64,000 nt of DNA from Zanthoxylum bungeanum. Taxonomy: Eukaryota > Streptophyta > Magnoliopsida > Sapindales > Rutaceae. A program made the position numbers and the translations under genes. Each line of letters starts with the position of its first letter. Positions within the stretch are counted from its first letter, which is position 1. Below are positions 34,721-48,182 of this stretch, one piece after another. The stretch spans positions 1-64,000 of the forward strand of contig SKCR01015052.1 of assembly GCA_019454045.1 (NCBI GenBank), given 5' to 3'. A model generated the notes under the pieces. It saw only the letters and a program-made list of their open reading frames with translations. It was not told where the DNA came from and did no database searches.

Positions 34721-36100
34721 TGGATTTTAAATACTTAGTGTGATACATAAAATTATGTACTGGTGTGCAACATCTGCTATGAGCAGGATACTGACTTCAG
34801 TTGAGATTAATCTGCGAATTGAAAAACGGGACGAAAGTCACTGTTTTAACCGTAGATACCTAATTTAGGAACTACCTTTCGGGTGTGTACTTAAATTAGG
34901 AAACTATTATAATGTAACTAGTTTGACTTGAAACATTATATTTTTATCAGTGTTTAATCCGTTGCGGATTTACCTTTATATTCTAGAACACTAAAGTGTT
35001 TTATTATATAAAGAAGATATTGAGATAAACACATTAGATGTGAATAACAGTATTTATATTTTGAATATAAATAAATCTCGAACATAAAACATGACAAACA
35101 AATAGCTCAAACTGATTTGATCAGATGAAACTTATAAGTGGCATTGTTGTCTGGGACACAATGAAACAAGACTCGTATATCCATGCTTTAGAAGAGTGGG
35201 TACTTGGACTGTTTTGATTCTAATCAAATAAAGTCTACAAATCTAGTTTATTGGGTAAAGTGCCTGCAACACTATTTACTTGGTAAAAGTGTGAATGCCA
35301 CCTATCTGTTAGCCCTAGTTCATAGTGAAGCAAGTGGGCCCATGTCTAGCTAGGCTAGCGGTGAATATGAATATTTCATGACCTTTACGGATGTGGCATC
35401 ACGTTATGGTTAAGTGTTGCTTTTGAAACACGAATCGGAAACTTTTAAAGTTTTGATACGAAATAGACAAACAGATCGGCTAAAGTATTAATACCGTCAA
35501 GATAAGACCGTAATGAAAATACTTAAGCAGTAAGTTTCTCAAATACTTGAAAGAGTATAGTATTCTTTCAATGAGGACTCCTCCCGGAACACGTCAGTTT
35601 GACGGTGTGTCCGAACGGAGAAATCGAATTTTGTTGGACATGATAAGGTTAATCATGAGTCGCTCTGAGCTACCATTTTCCTTCAAAGGGATAAGCATTT
35701 AACAGTGCAAATACTTATTTTGAATATGGTCCATGAAAATCTGTTAGATAGACTTTATATTAGATATGAACATGAAAGAAACCGGGTTTTCTCTTTTCTG
35801 AAGATTTGGGTATGCTAGGCATATGTTTAGATGATACCAAACTAAAACCCAAATTGGATAAGTGCCTAATTGTAGGGTATCCTAGGGAAACCAAAGTTTA
35901 GTACTTATACAACTCACTTGAGAACAATGTAATTGTTGCTTACCATGCGATTTTCCTAAGAGGAATACCGATATGCAATGGTAAGTGGGAGGATAGTAAA
36001 ACTCGATAAAAATCAGAGTAATAGTGTTCAAGACACCAAGTTCTTAATGGAACACAAACAGTTCATCAAGGATGAAACTGTACCATAATATTCAAATACA
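34721..36100 (+). pseudogene. A3 protease/integrase remnant
   Basis: Pieces are recognisable from C: the pre-integrase ETYKWHCCLGH near 35126, and the integrase tract GVSERRNRILLDMIR near 35605-35650 with its catalytic Glu. Many stops and frameshifts separate them. The protease active site is not recognisable. Confidence 0.7.
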
Positions 36101-37545
36101 CAAGAACTGCATAGTTGGAGAGAGTCAGAAAACAACATGGGGTATGGGTTTCTGATCTCACCTTATAAAGATGTCGATCTTATTGAGGAATACGAACTGA
36201 CTACGTATGAGGAAGTGATACAAGGTATCGACTCCCTATTATGGCAAAGTGCCATGATGTCTGAAATGGATTCCATGTATACCAGCTATGTTTGGACACT
36301 AGTTGTTGTACCGAAAGGCATTGTGCCTATTGGTACGATATGAGTCTTCAAGGAAGACATATATGGATGGAAACATACCAACGTACAAAGCTAGGCTTGT
36401 AGCGAAAGGTATTGTTATTAACATTGTGTCGATTGTGACGGAACCTTTTACCTATTGCCACGGTAAATCCATTTGGATAATGATTGCTGATGCTGCATGT
36501 TTCATTTATGAAATATGGCAGCAGAACGTCAAAATCATTTTCCTTAAACGGAAACCTTTAGGAGGATGTTTATCAAACATCCTAACGGTTTTATCGTGAT
36601 AAAACTAGCAAACAAGGTTTGCAGGTTATTCGATCTATTTATGGATTGAAGCAAGCATTATGTTCTTGGAACAATCGTTTTGATGTAATTATAATGGTAT
36701 ATGATTTAATTCAAAACGAATATGATTCTTGTGTATATAAGGAGGTTAGTGGGAGTGCACTGACAGTGAATGTCCTAATAATGATGATATGTCATTTCTT
36801 AGAAATGATATTCCCATATTACAATCGGTGAAAGCTTGGCTTTCATGAAGATTCTCCGTAGAATTCTTGGGAGAAACAACATTTATTCTAGGAATAAAGA
36901 TCTACTGGGATAGATTTTAAGTTGTTAAAACTCTCCGAGAACTCGTACATTGAAAAATGAATGTAACCTGGTGTCTCATACGCTTTGGGCATATGAAGTC
37001 ACAAACAGGCCAATCCAAGTGATAGTCACTACATTGATGTTAAGAACATTCGTTAGTATCTTAGAGAACTAAGGATGTTGTCTTAAACTATGGAGAAGGA
37101 GAGCTTGAAGTGACTGGGATCACTTCTGCAAGTTTCCTAACCGATAAAAATGACTAGAAGTCGCAAACGGTACTATACAGTTTGAATAACGGAACAATGA
37201 GCTGGAAATCTTCCAAGCAAGAAACTGTTACCAAATATACAACAAATTCGGGTTATTGCTACAGCTGAGGCAGTAATAGAAGCCATCTGGGTCAATAAAC
37301 AAATCTAATTGGATTAGATATAGTTCTGTTAGCAGCTGAGCTAGGCTACAACGCAGGCTAAAGAATTAATGGTCTCATCAACGATCCAGATACATATTTC
37401 GACTATTCATCTGATTCGTTCAGATCATACATCTTATCGATATGATGATCATATAAATCGCATCAGACTATAATCATGCAAATCCGTAGACGAAACCCTT
37501 TCCTCAGCAGTTTGAGTGAACTGCACATAGTTCGGGTGTTAGACA
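36101..37545 (+). pseudogene. A3 reverse transcriptase and RNase H remnant
   Basis: RT fragments are SEMDSMYTSYVWTL (36257-36300), YEIWQQNVK near 36504 and RSIYGLKQALCSWNNRFD near 36630. The YVDD region near 36778-36790 reads as ATAATGATGAT, so the catalytic codons are destroyed. RNase H remnants follow to the polypurine tract (SWKSSKQETV near 37204). Element B carries the same changes. Confidence 0.8.
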
Positions 37546-37563
37546 CTCGAGTGACTAGCTATA

Positions 37564-37578
37564 GGCCAAGTGGGAGAT
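37564..37578 (+). promoter_or_regulatory. Polypurine tract of A3
   Basis: GGCCAAGTGGGAGAT directly precedes the LTR at 37579 and is intact despite the decayed genes. Confidence 0.85.
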
Positions 37579-39631
37579 TGTTGGACAGTTATGACCCATA
37601 GCGTCACTATTTATATAGATCATAGAGTTGTTGTACAAATTAACTTTGTGACAAAGGAGATTGCTCTCTTATCATTTGTGATTAGATCACCAAGATGTAT
37701 AAATGATAGGAGGTCCTTATGATTTATTCCTGGATTGAGAATGATATGAGGCAGTATCAGTCCATGAAGGATAAATCATTAAATATCCCTAGTCAGAGTA
37801 TTATCGAGATTGGACATCGATAAATGCGTAAAAGACTAGTATTACATTTGTGCGACTTGTGAGGGCACAATAACATAGTTCTCATATATTTGGGTATAGG
37901 ATACTCATGCAAGTGTAATAAGAGGTTGTGTTTTACCGATGGTCTGGAAAATAGCTTCGCTCTAGATAGACCCTTTGGAATTCCATTGGTAGTATGACTA
38001 TCTGTCTATGGAAGTTCGACATTAGGGTAGGTGTATTTGGTCTTAACCTGAGACTTACACCGCTAATACTTACGACTATTAATATACCTTGGTTTTGGTC
38101 GTCCAGGGCTTTAACCGGTTCTGTGTATGCCTCTGCTGGGTATATTGAGAATTGTAGTGTGTTGGGTGTGATGTCAAGACGGAAGTATCACTCCAGTCAT
38201 AGTGGAGATGATGTCACTTAGGATACGGAACTGGTGCTCTTAAATGCTGCAGCTATCGGGTATTATGACTAGGTCATGTAGATCCGATTATAGAGACTAG
38301 TTACCAGACATCCGACATGTGCTTCGTACGGGGCAGACACAATTCCAGCCCCGGGTCTAGCACGTGACATCCGATACTGGATCGACATACACGATACCAC
38401 GTATACTACGTATGATATAGATCGCTTATTCCTGTAAGCATATTTATGGAGAATTGGGTAGTTATGGCGCTTTGCTAGAAGCCAACCTTATCTTATAAAT
38501 CGGTAAAACGTAGTACTTGGTACGTACGTATTCGGATAGTCCGATAACCGTATTTACTACCAACATAACTGGGGATCTCATGGGTCGCTTTCCGAAGATT
38601 CACCGATGATGTATGACTCTCACTTGATTAATCTGGGATTAATTTAATGAGAGAGAAAATTAATCTGGGATTAAGTACGGAGATATTTTATCTAGGATAA
38701 AATATCAATTAAAGAGAGAGAACGATTAATTAGGAATTAATCGATAAATTAATATATTCGATATTTTAAATGAAATTTGATTTCGACGCGGAATTAAAAT
38801 TAGATTTTAATTCGGGCGACAAATTAATTTAGAATAATTCGTTAGCGACGTGAATTGTAATTATGCCAGGTAAGATTATTTAATTAAATCAGATTTAATT
38901 ACGTCGCGACGGAAATTCGTTAATTTGGAATTAGCGAACCCGAGCCCGGGAATATTTGCGAGCGTATTCACATTTCGAATTCGAGTGTGACACGCAAATC
39001 ACATCAAGCGTCAAATCGCTAGTCGTATCTAGCGTCACATCGCACATCATTCAAGTGATGGATGTCTTATCACTTTGAGTGATTGACAACCAGTCACTAT
39101 TCATGAGTGATGTGACTTGATGGAAGTGGTTGAAAAGGCATCATTTGCTTTTTGGCTCCAAAATTTTGGTTGACCTTTTTGAAAGGCAAATACCAAATTT
39201 TGGTATATGATATTATTAGGGTTTGGAAACCTAATACAAAACTTATCTTTCTCTCTCTCTTCTCTTGGAGAATTTGGCCAAGGGCCTAGTTTATTCTCTC
39301 TTATTTTTCTTCACTAAAATCGTGAATAATAAGAATGAAGATGGAAGATTTGTGGCAAATCTTGCTATTGCTAGCACATAAAGGGTCATCCAAGGTGATA
39401 GGGAAACCTATTCATAAGCATGGAATTCGTCAACAAAGCTTGGAGCTTGAAGTTCATCCATGGAGTCCAAATTTGTTGCTTGGCAGAGAGCTTTACATGG
39501 AGGAGCAAAATTTTTGTTCTTCGTAGCATCCAATCCGATCAAAGTGAGTATGATTCCGCCATTCTCCTTTGTGTATTCACATGTGTTTCATTGCTTATAA
39601 ATGATCCTTGGGACTTAATAGAAATCCAACA
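37579..39631 (+). repeat. 3' LTR of A3 (2053 bp)
   Basis: It starts TGTTGGACAGTTATGACCC and ends AGAAATCCAACA. The palindrome string is at about 38630-38945 with stems mostly intact. Compared with the 5' LTR it has a short extra segment near 39157. Confidence 0.9.
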
Positions 39632-40559
39632 ATGATTTCAAGGTTCACTATGATTATAAATCAACTAAGTGCTTTAGGAAAAATCATTAGTACAAGTGAT
39701 CAAGTGAAAAAGATCCTTAGGCTCTTCCTATGGAGTATAGAATTTATACTGCCACCATCAAAGAATCTCATAGTATGAACATTCTGAAGTTGGATGACTT
39801 GGTGGGAAAATTGATAGAATATGAGATCGAGATCGAGATCGAGAAGGATTTAAGGCAAGAAGAACAGAAAAATAAAAAGTGAATAGCCCTTAAATCATTT
39901 GTTAGTAAAGAGGATAGTGCAAGTTCAAGTGATGAAGAGGATGAAAGTGATGAAGACTTGACACATTTGACAAAGAGCTTTAAGAATTTCCTCAAATATA
40001 AGAAGTCAAAAGGGAAACTTCAGATGGATGAAAATAAATAGGATAATTTGCCAATGAAGCACAAGAAAGATAAAACCACTTGCTTTGAGTGTGAAAAATG
40101 GAGTCACCTAGTTGCCGATTTCCCAATAAAGAGATTCAAAGGAAGGTTCAAAAAGAAGGCAATGAAGGCCACTTGGAGCGATAATGACTCTAGCTCATCC
40201 GAAGAAGAAAATAAAGAGGATACAAGAAACATTACTTTTATGGCAATTGAGGATGGTGAAAAGGTACACGATTCCTCCAAATACAATGAATTACTTGAAA
40301 CTTTCAATGAATTGCATGATTTGTATGATTCATTAATGAAGAAGTATAAATTACTCAAAAAAGAGCACTCATTTTTACTACATGATCATGCATCAATTGT
40401 TGGGAAGAATGAAATACTTGAAAAAGAAATTATATGCTTAAAATATGAGAAGCTAAAACTTGAAAAGAGCATGTATAACATGTCATCTAGCTCATCTAGT
40501 AAATGTGATTGCAATACCGTGAAGGATGTAAATCTTATATTAAATAATGAAAATTGTTA
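39632..40559 (+). pseudogene. S gag, middle part with zinc knuckle
   Basis: Gag of S resumes as MISRFTMIINQLSALG, then KLDDLVGKLIEYEIEIE, an acidic Ser-rich stretch (SASSSDEEDESDEDL), one stop at 40039, then a CCHC-like knuckle (CFECEKWSHLVADF, last Cys lost) near 40080. The open frame 40048-40560 continues with SDNDSSSSEEENKEDT and a coiled-coil-like tail (YNELLETFNELHDLYDSLMK, leucine-spaced). This layout is typical of SIRE Gag. Confidence 0.8.
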
Positions 40560-40895
40560 ATTTACATTCAATACTAACAAATTCACTTTGGGAGGAAAAA
40601 ATTTTAAAATATTACTTGGCTCTTAAAGATATGTTTTCAATAAAGAGTATTTGAGACATAAGCCTTACAACAAAAGAACTTATTTGAAAAATCATTTTGT
40701 AAAGGCATCCACCTTTTATACACATGTTACTAGTTATGCAAATATCACATGTTATGCATGCAATGGAAAAGGACATAAAATATTTGACTGCATATTTAAG
40801 AAGAAAGTGAATACATGGGTTCACATAGGAGTCAAGATTAACTCCATGGACCCATGAAAATTTTGGTACCAAAATATGCTTGAATGATTTTGTAG
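40560..40895 (+). pseudogene. S gag C-terminal zinc knuckle region
   Basis: An open stretch at 40651-40857 gives CYACNGKGHKIFDCIFKKK, an intact C-x2-C-x4-H-x4-C knuckle near 40750-40800, followed by WVHIGVKIN. In SIRE elements this leads into the protease, but here protease and all later pol are missing. Confidence 0.75.
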
Positions 40896-41866
40896 GTGAA
40901 GTTTTGGGAAAAGTAATTAATGAGATATGCAAATGATCCCAAAGACTTAACATGAACTGAGGAAAGAGCTCAATAAGAAGAATATCAAATGTAACCTAAA
41001 AAACAACTAAGTTTTATGAATGGTGGATTTGTCACTTGATGATAATGATAAAAGGTAAAATTTGTGCTTAGGAAAATATTGATACCGTTTCCTCCATTTT
41101 ACATGAGTTTGCTTAAATTTTTAATATGAGTTGGACATAATAATGAAACATGCTGTTGATTGAGTATTTTGAACTAAAATATTTGATTTAAGTGTTGATG
41201 AAACTCTTCAAGTTAATTGATAACTTGTTTGAATCATTAGAAATGCTCAAAATTGAATAAGGCATAATTGTAATATTCGCTTATATTATATGATTTGATT
41301 GTATTCATAGTCACAATTGGTATCGCATTGAGGATATTGACATATATGATCATTTTAGATACTCTTTTTATATGCCTTGCCATTAGTCATTCTTGGTTGA
41401 AAATGAAATGCATAGATATTGGTATAACTTAAATGATTTTGATGATCCATATATGAATATTAGATTTTATGGAAAAAGAGGAATAAATGATATGTTTATG
41501 AACTTTATTATTATGTTTTGTGTATATGTTGTTTTATGTCTCTTAGTGTTTAATATTTGCTTATCCATTTTTTTGTTAATGGCAAAATGGGGGAAATTAT
41601 AGAAATGAGATAAAACTTGTGAAACTCTTGCGACCCCAACCTTAGTATTGGATTAGGGTAAATTTAAACTAATGTGTTTGTCTAAGTGTTTATAGAGTAA
41701 TATTGAAAGGCAATCAAATGTTGAGGGGGAGCTATAATCGTCAACAAATTTGGAACTCTCAAGTGAAAGACAATCATATGTTGAGAGGAAGCTATGATCG
41801 TCAAGAAATTTGGAACTCTCAAACCTCATAAGTTTTAAAGGTTCCCATCATCAAAAAGAGGGAGAT
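40896..41866 (+). other. S region after gag, pol deleted
   Basis: AT-rich sequence leads to purine-rich tracts (near 41588, 41722 and 41853-41866). One open stretch, 41393-41602 (69 codons), has a strongly hydrophobic run of about 25 residues (FIIMFCVYVVLCLLVFNICL) and could be a remnant of the env-like third gene some SIRE elements carry. That is weak evidence; no similarity can be claimed by eye. Confidence 0.45.
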
Positions 41867-42613
41867 TGTAAGCGCCATTGCACTTTAAGAAGAATTTATA
41901 TGATGCATCGTTTCGACTTCGATGTGCATTCGCGAGTTTTACAAAAAGATATCGAAGCAAAATGGATGTGAAGATGGAGCTAAATGAAGAAATGAAACGA
42001 AGTCTTATAGCTTTGGGCTCTCAATGTAAGTGAGTTGATAATTCAAATATTCTAAGCTCATAAGACTCATACACGTTGGGTCATATATATAATGTTTTAA
42101 TCTTCAGAACTTATGTTTCTGCACTGTGACCAGCACACCAGCCTTTGAATCGGCATACCGGTGTCCCTACTTTACATTGGACAGTTTTACATGCTCTCTG
42201 GAATTGGGCTACTCCATACCGGTATACCATACCGATCAGTTTGGAGTATGCATAACTATTGAAATCGGTCCAATCCATATTGGTCAGTAATCCAATAAGT
42301 CATGCACATAAATGCTCAACGATCTTATTTTGGATATAGCCGTTTGAATTTTCAGGGTCGACATACCGGTCATTGTAGACCAGCATATCGGTCTCAAGAC
42401 AGAGAGTGAGAGTTGTTTTCACTTTCATTATAAATTGAATCTCCATTTCATTTTTTGATACATTCTACAACCTTTATACAATTTCTAAGAAACAAAACCA
42501 GAGAGTTTTGTTTCTTTAAATTTTTTTTATCATACATTCTCTTAATCATCAAAGCTCACACACCAAATATTCATACTCATTTTAGTGAGTTTGGATTTAT
42601 ATAGGTTAACAAC
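41867..42613 (+). repeat. Start of 3' LTR of S
   Basis: The LTR begins TGTAAGCGCCATTGCAC after the polypurine tract AAAAAGAGGGAGAT. A TTTATATAGG near 42594 may be its TATA box. Element B cuts it at 42614 next to ACAAC. Confidence 0.65.
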
Positions 42614-44630
42614 TGTTGGGTTTCTAGATTAGTCCCAAGATCAATTTAAGCAATTAAACATGTGTGAATACTCAAAGAAGAATGGCAGAATCATACTAAC
42701 AATGATCGGATGTGAGATGCAAAGAACAACAAAAACTTTTGCTCCTCCAAAGTGGCTCTCGGCCATGTCCTACTTTGTGCTCCATTTGTGTTCTTCAAGC
42801 TCCATGGAAATGATCTTCAAGCTCCAAGCTTTGTTGATGGATTTCATGCTTATAATAGGTTTCCCTATCACCTTTGTATGTCCTCTTTAGTGTGCTAGCA
42901 CCTTGAAAATTTGCAACAAATTTTCCATCTAGGTTTGTGAAGGATTCGGCCAAGCCAAATCCAAAGAAAAGAAATGGCCAAGTTTCGGCCAAGAGAGAGA
43001 GATGAGAGAGTGAGAGTTGTGTTGTATTTTATTTTCAAAAAGCATATACAAAAGTCATTCAAAATTTTGGTAAAAACTTTTCCAAAAAGCAAAACCAATT
43101 TTGGAGGCAAAATGGCATTTAATGCCTACAACAACCATCATCAATCATGAATAGTGACAAGCATCTCATCACTCAAAGTGATGTGACTTATATCACTTGA
43201 TTGACTAATGATGTGACTTGTGGGCCCCACTTGATTCGAAATATGAGCGGCCCCGTAAACACTCCCGAGCCTGGGTTCGCTAATTCCGAATTAACGAATT
43301 TTCCGTTGCGATGTAATTAAATCAAATTTAATTAAATAATTATGCCTAGCAAAATTACTATTCACATCGCTTATGAATTAATTATAAATTAACTCGTTTG
43401 CCCGCATTAAAATCCGATTCCAATTCCGTGTCGAAATCTAATTTAATTTAATATATCGAATATATTATTTTATCGATTAATTCCAAATTAATCATTCTCT
43501 CTCTTTAATTAATATTTTATCCCAGATAATATATCTCCGTAATTAATCCCAGATTAATTTTCTCTCTTATCAAATTAATCCTAGATTAATAAAGTGTGAG
43601 TCATACGTCATCGGTGAATCTTCGGAAGCGACCCATAAGATCTCCGGATATGTTGGCAGTAAATCCAATCATCGGACTATCCGAACACGTACGTACCTAG
43701 TACTATGTTTTACCCATTTACGAGACAAGGTTGACTTCTAATAAAGCGCCATGCCTACCCAATTCTCCAGAAATATTCTTAAAGGAATATACGATCAATG
43801 TCAGGCGTAGTATACGTAGTATTGTGTATATCGATCCAGTATCACATGTCCACGTGCAAGGCCTGAGGCTGGAAATGTATCTACCCCGTACGAAGCCATA
43901 TTGGATCTCTGGTAACTAGTCTCTATAATCGGATAAACATGACCTAGTCATATTATCCCGACAACTGCAGCATATAAGAGCACCAGTTCCGTATCCTACG
44001 TGGTCATCATCTCCATGACTGAAGTGATACTTCCATCTTGACTTCACACCCAATACACTACGATTCTCAATATACCCAGAAGAGGCGTCACAGAACCAGT
44101 TAAAGCCCTGGATGACCAAAACCAAAGTATATTGATTGTCGCAAGTATTAGCAGTGCAAGTCTCAGGTTAAGACCAAATACACCTACCCTGAAGCGGACT
44201 CCCATAGACACATAGACATACTACTAATGGTATTCCGTGGGGTCTATCCAGAGCGAAGCTGTTTTCCATACCATCGGTAAAACAGAACCTCATATCGCAC
44301 TTGCATAAGTATCCAATACTTAAATATATGAGAACTATGTCGTTATGCTCCCACAACGCGCACAAGTGCAATACTAGTCTATTCCGTATTACCGATGTCC
44401 AGTCTCGATAATACTACGACTAGGGATGTTTAATGATTAAACCTTAATGGATTGATACTGTCTCATATCATCTCAATCTGGAACTAATCATAAGGACTTT
44501 TATCATTTATGTATCTTGCTAATCCAATTACAAATGATAAAAGAGCAATTTCCTTTGTCACATAGTTAATTTGTACAACAATACCATGATTTGTACAAAT
44601 AGTGATGCTATGGGTCATAATTGTCCAACA
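42614..44630 (-). repeat. 3' LTR of B (2017 bp)
   Basis: Plus-strand ends are TGTTGGGTTTCTAG and ATTGTCCAACA. The palindrome string is at about 43265-43600 in reverse orientation, with loops of C-N-A type on this strand. Confidence 0.9.
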
Positions 44631-46140
44631 ATCTCCCACTTGGCCTATAGCCAATCACTCAGGTGTCTTACACCTGAACTATGTACGGGTGGCTCAAACT
44701 TCTACTGAGAAACAGCTTTCGTCAGTGAATTTATAAGGTTATCATCTGATGCGATTTATTCGATCATCACATCGCCACGATGTATGAACCGACAAATCAG
44801 ATGAAACCATATGAAGTACATATCGGATCATTGATGAGACCGTTAATTCTTTAGCCTATGTTGTAGCCTAGCTCAGCTGCTAACAGAATTATTTCTAATC
44901 TAATTAGAATTATTTAGATCCAAAATGCTACTTTTACTGCGTCAGTTGCAGTAAAATTCCGCTTTTGTTATTTATTCGGTAACAGTATCTTGCTTGGAAG
45001 ATTTCCAGCTCACTGTTCCATTATTCAAACTATAAAGTACCGTTATTACGACTTATAGTCATTTTATCGGTTTGGAAACTTACTGCAGTGAACCTAGTCA
45101 CTTCAAGTTCTCCTTCTCCATAGTATAAGACAACATTCTTAGTTCATATAAGATACTGAAGGATGTTCTTTACATCAATCCAGTGACTATCACTTGGATT
45201 GGCCTGATTGTAACTCCATATGCTCAAAGCGTATGAGAAACCAGGTCGCGTACATTTATTTCAATGTACGAGTTCTCGGAGAGTACCAACAACTTTTAGA
45301 TCTATCCCAGTAAATCATTATTCCTAGAATAAAGGTTGTCTCTCCCAAGAATTATACAGATAATTTCCATGATAGCCAAGCTTTCACCGATTGTATTATG
45401 GGAATATCCTTTCCAAGAAATGATATGTCATCATTATATTGGACATTCATTGGCAGTGCGCTCCCACTAACCTCCTTATATACACAGGAATTATTTATGT
45501 TTTGAATTAAATCATATACTATTATGATTACATCAAAACATCAGTTCCAAGAACATAATACTTGCTTCAATCTATAATGGATCGAATTAACTTGCAAACC
45601 TTGTTTGCTTATTTTGATACGACAAAACCGTTAGGATGTTAATAAACATCCTCCAAAAGGTTTCCGTTAAGGAAAACGATCTTGACGTTCTGCTGCCATA
45701 TTTCATAAATGAAACATGCATTATTAGTAAGCATTATTCAAATGGATTTAACCATGGAAACGAGTAAAAGGATTCGTCGTAATCAACATTATGTTGATGA
45801 TGATACCTTTTCTGTACAAGCTTAGCTATGTGCATTTTTATGTTGCCATCCATGTATGTCTTCCTTGAAGACCTTTATAGTACCAACAGACACAATGTCT
45901 TACGGTACAACAACCAGTCTCCAAACTTGGTTGGTATACATGGAATCCATTTCGGACATTATGACACTTTGCCATAATAGGTAGTCGATACCTTGTATCA
46001 CTACGTCATACGTAGTCAGTTTTCTCAATAAGATTGACATCTTTATAAGGTGAGATCAGAAACCCATACCTCCTCGGTTATCTTCTGACTCTCTCTGATC
46101 TATGCGGTTCTTGTTTATTCGAAGATTATGGTACAGTTTC
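44631..46140 (-). pseudogene. B RNase H and reverse transcriptase remnant
   Basis: It begins with a polypurine tract (minus GGCCAAGTGGGAGAT at 44631-44645) and runs back through RNase H and RT. Homology to A3 is clear: the FHLRNMAA-like region is decayed, and the segment near 45425-45470 shows the same altered YVDD codons (AATGATGA in place of codons for YVDD). The NQVWRLVVV region near 45905 also matches A3 rather than C. Numerous stops remove any coding ability. Confidence 0.75.
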
Positions 46141-47570
46141 ATCCTTGATGAACTGTTTGTGTTCCATTAAGGAATTAGTGCCTAGAATAGTATTACTCTG
46201 ATTTTCATCGAGCTTTACTTTCCTTCCACTTACCACTGCATATAGGTATTCCTCTTAGGAAGACCGCATGGCGAGCAATAATTACATTGTTCTCTTGTGA
46301 GATGTATAAGTACTATACTTTGGTTTCCCTAGGACAACCTACAACTGAGGCACTTTAGCCGATTTGGGTTCTAGTTTGGTATCATTCAAACGTATGCCTA
46401 GCATACCCAAATCTTCAGGAATGAGAAAACCCGGTTTCTTTCCTGTTCATATCTAATATGAATTCTGTCTAACAGATTTTCATGGAACCTTATTCAAAAT
46501 AAGTATTGCACTGTTTAATACTTATCCCTTTGAAGGAAAATGGTAGCTCAGAGTGACTCATGATTAACTTTATCATGTCTAACAAAATTCGGTTTATCTT
46601 TTCGGACACACCATAAGAATTGAGGTATTCCGGGAAGAGTCCACTATGAAAGAATACTATACTCTTTCAGGTAGTCAAGAAACTTATTGTTTAAGTATTT
46701 TCCATCATGGTCTAATCGTGACGGTATAATACTTTAACCAATCTGTCTAACTACTTGGTGTCAAAACCCTTTTGATTAAATCAAAATTTTTCGATTTATG
46801 TTTCATAAGAAACACATAACCGTAACGCGATGCCACATCCGTAAAGGTTACACAGTGTTCATATCCACCTCTAGCCTAGCTAGATATGGGCCCACTTACG
46901 TCACTATGAACGAGGGCTAACAGATCAGTGGCACTTATAATTTTACCAAGTAAAAGATATTCTAGGCACTTTGCCCAATAAACTAGATTCGTAGACATCA
47001 TTTGAGTAGAATCAAATCCGTCCTAGTATCCACTCTTCAAAAGTGTGGATATACGAGTCTTGTTTAATGTGTCCCAGACAACACTGCCACATATAAGTCT
47101 TATCTGATCAAATCAGTTTGAGCTATTTGTTTGTCATGTTATTCGTTTGAGATTTATTTATATTCAAAATATAAATACTGCTATTCACATCTAATGTGTT
47201 TATCTCAATATCATCTTTATAAAATAAATCACTTTAGTGTTCTAGAATATAAAGGTACACTCGCAACGAGTTGTACTCGATATAGAGATAATGTTTCTAG
47301 TAAAACTGTTACATTATAACAGTTTTCTAATTTAAGTACACACCCTAAGGGTAGTTCCTAAACTTAGGTATCTATGGTTAAAATAGTGATTGTCGTCCTG
47401 TTTTCGATTCACAGATAAATCTCATCTGAAGTCAGTATCCTGCTAATCGGCAAATTCTGCACATCAGTACATATATATGTACCACATCTAGTATCTAAAA
47501 TCCAATTTTAATACTAGTAGTGAACATGTTAATGACAAACATATTTGAAGTCAGAGCCTTTCCCTTTCTT
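46141..47570 (-). pseudogene. B integrase/protease remnant
   Basis: The segment is recognisable by nucleotide similarity to A3 35000-36100 and to C. KIWVC-like coding is near 46400, the integrase Glu region near 46590, and the pre-integrase ETYMWQCCLGH near 47070-47100. All are broken by stops and indels. Confidence 0.65.
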
Positions 47571-48182
47571 CTATTCCTTCATGTCTGTCTTGTCCATACG
47601 GCAGTCACGCTTTCAGTGACCCTGTTTACCACAGTTTAGGCAGCATCTTGGGATATGTCTTTTGTCCTCCTAGAAGACTGTGATGATTTTGCTTTTGCCC
47701 TTTACTACACCTCAGAAGCCTTCGGCCAAGCCTTGGCTTTCTGGGATGTTGAAGTAAGATGCACCTTGCGCTTCTTGCCCTTTTTACAAACTTTGGCTTT
47801 GACTCATTGAGCATAGCCATTAACTCTCTAAGAGTTATTATTGTAATCAATACTTCTAAGATCTAAATATAGATCTATGAAGATCCTTCAATTTCAATAT
47901 CATACTATAAGGATCTAATCCTTAGTTCTGATAAAGAAAATAAGGAGTCCTTTCAGTAAGCATAAAGGATTAAGCACAAAAGTTATCATTACATGAATCT
48001 TCCAAAGATCATGCTTTACTATTTTCTTAACTCCAGGCTTAGGCCTGAGATGTCATTTTATCAAATAACTTCTCGGTACTTAGGACTATCCTAAGGTTCT
48101 ATTCCCAATCTGAAAATTAAAGCCGCTTAAAGAACATTTTTCACCCAGGATTATGTTTTAAATGCTTAATCTTTCAGTTTAT
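47571..48182 (-). pseudogene. B gag remnant, start codon lost
   Basis: It is the counterpart of A3 34042-34720. The start context AATCAAG is followed by ATA instead of ATG. The zinc knuckle LNCGKQGH near 47640 is followed by TGA where Trp is expected, as in A3. Indels relative to C are in the same places as in A3. Confidence 0.7.

Larger units (their letters stand above)
29696..39631 (+). mobile_element. Copia element A3 (family A), full length, 9.9 kb
   Basis: It has LTRs at 29696-31735 and 37579-39631, a primer site, a long leader, and gag and pol in sense order but riddled with lesions. The flanks are TTGAT and ATGAT, an imperfect target duplication. The gag of S continues on both sides, which proves the ends. 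The LTRs differ by several percent, including an extra stretch near 39157-39176, so the insertion is older than G. Confidence 0.9.
28801..42613 (+). mobile_element. SIRE-like Copia element S, gutted and interrupted
   Basis: Remnants in order are: 5' LTR end (28801-29191), primer site, gag start (29247-29695), insertion of A3, rest of gag (39632-40895), a stretch without pol, then polypurine tracts and the beginning of a 3' LTR (41867) cut by B at 42614. The Gag type, with acidic and Ser-rich segments and two CCHC knuckles, fits the SIRE/Maximus lineage. Protease, integrase, RT and RNase H are deleted. Confidence 0.75.
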
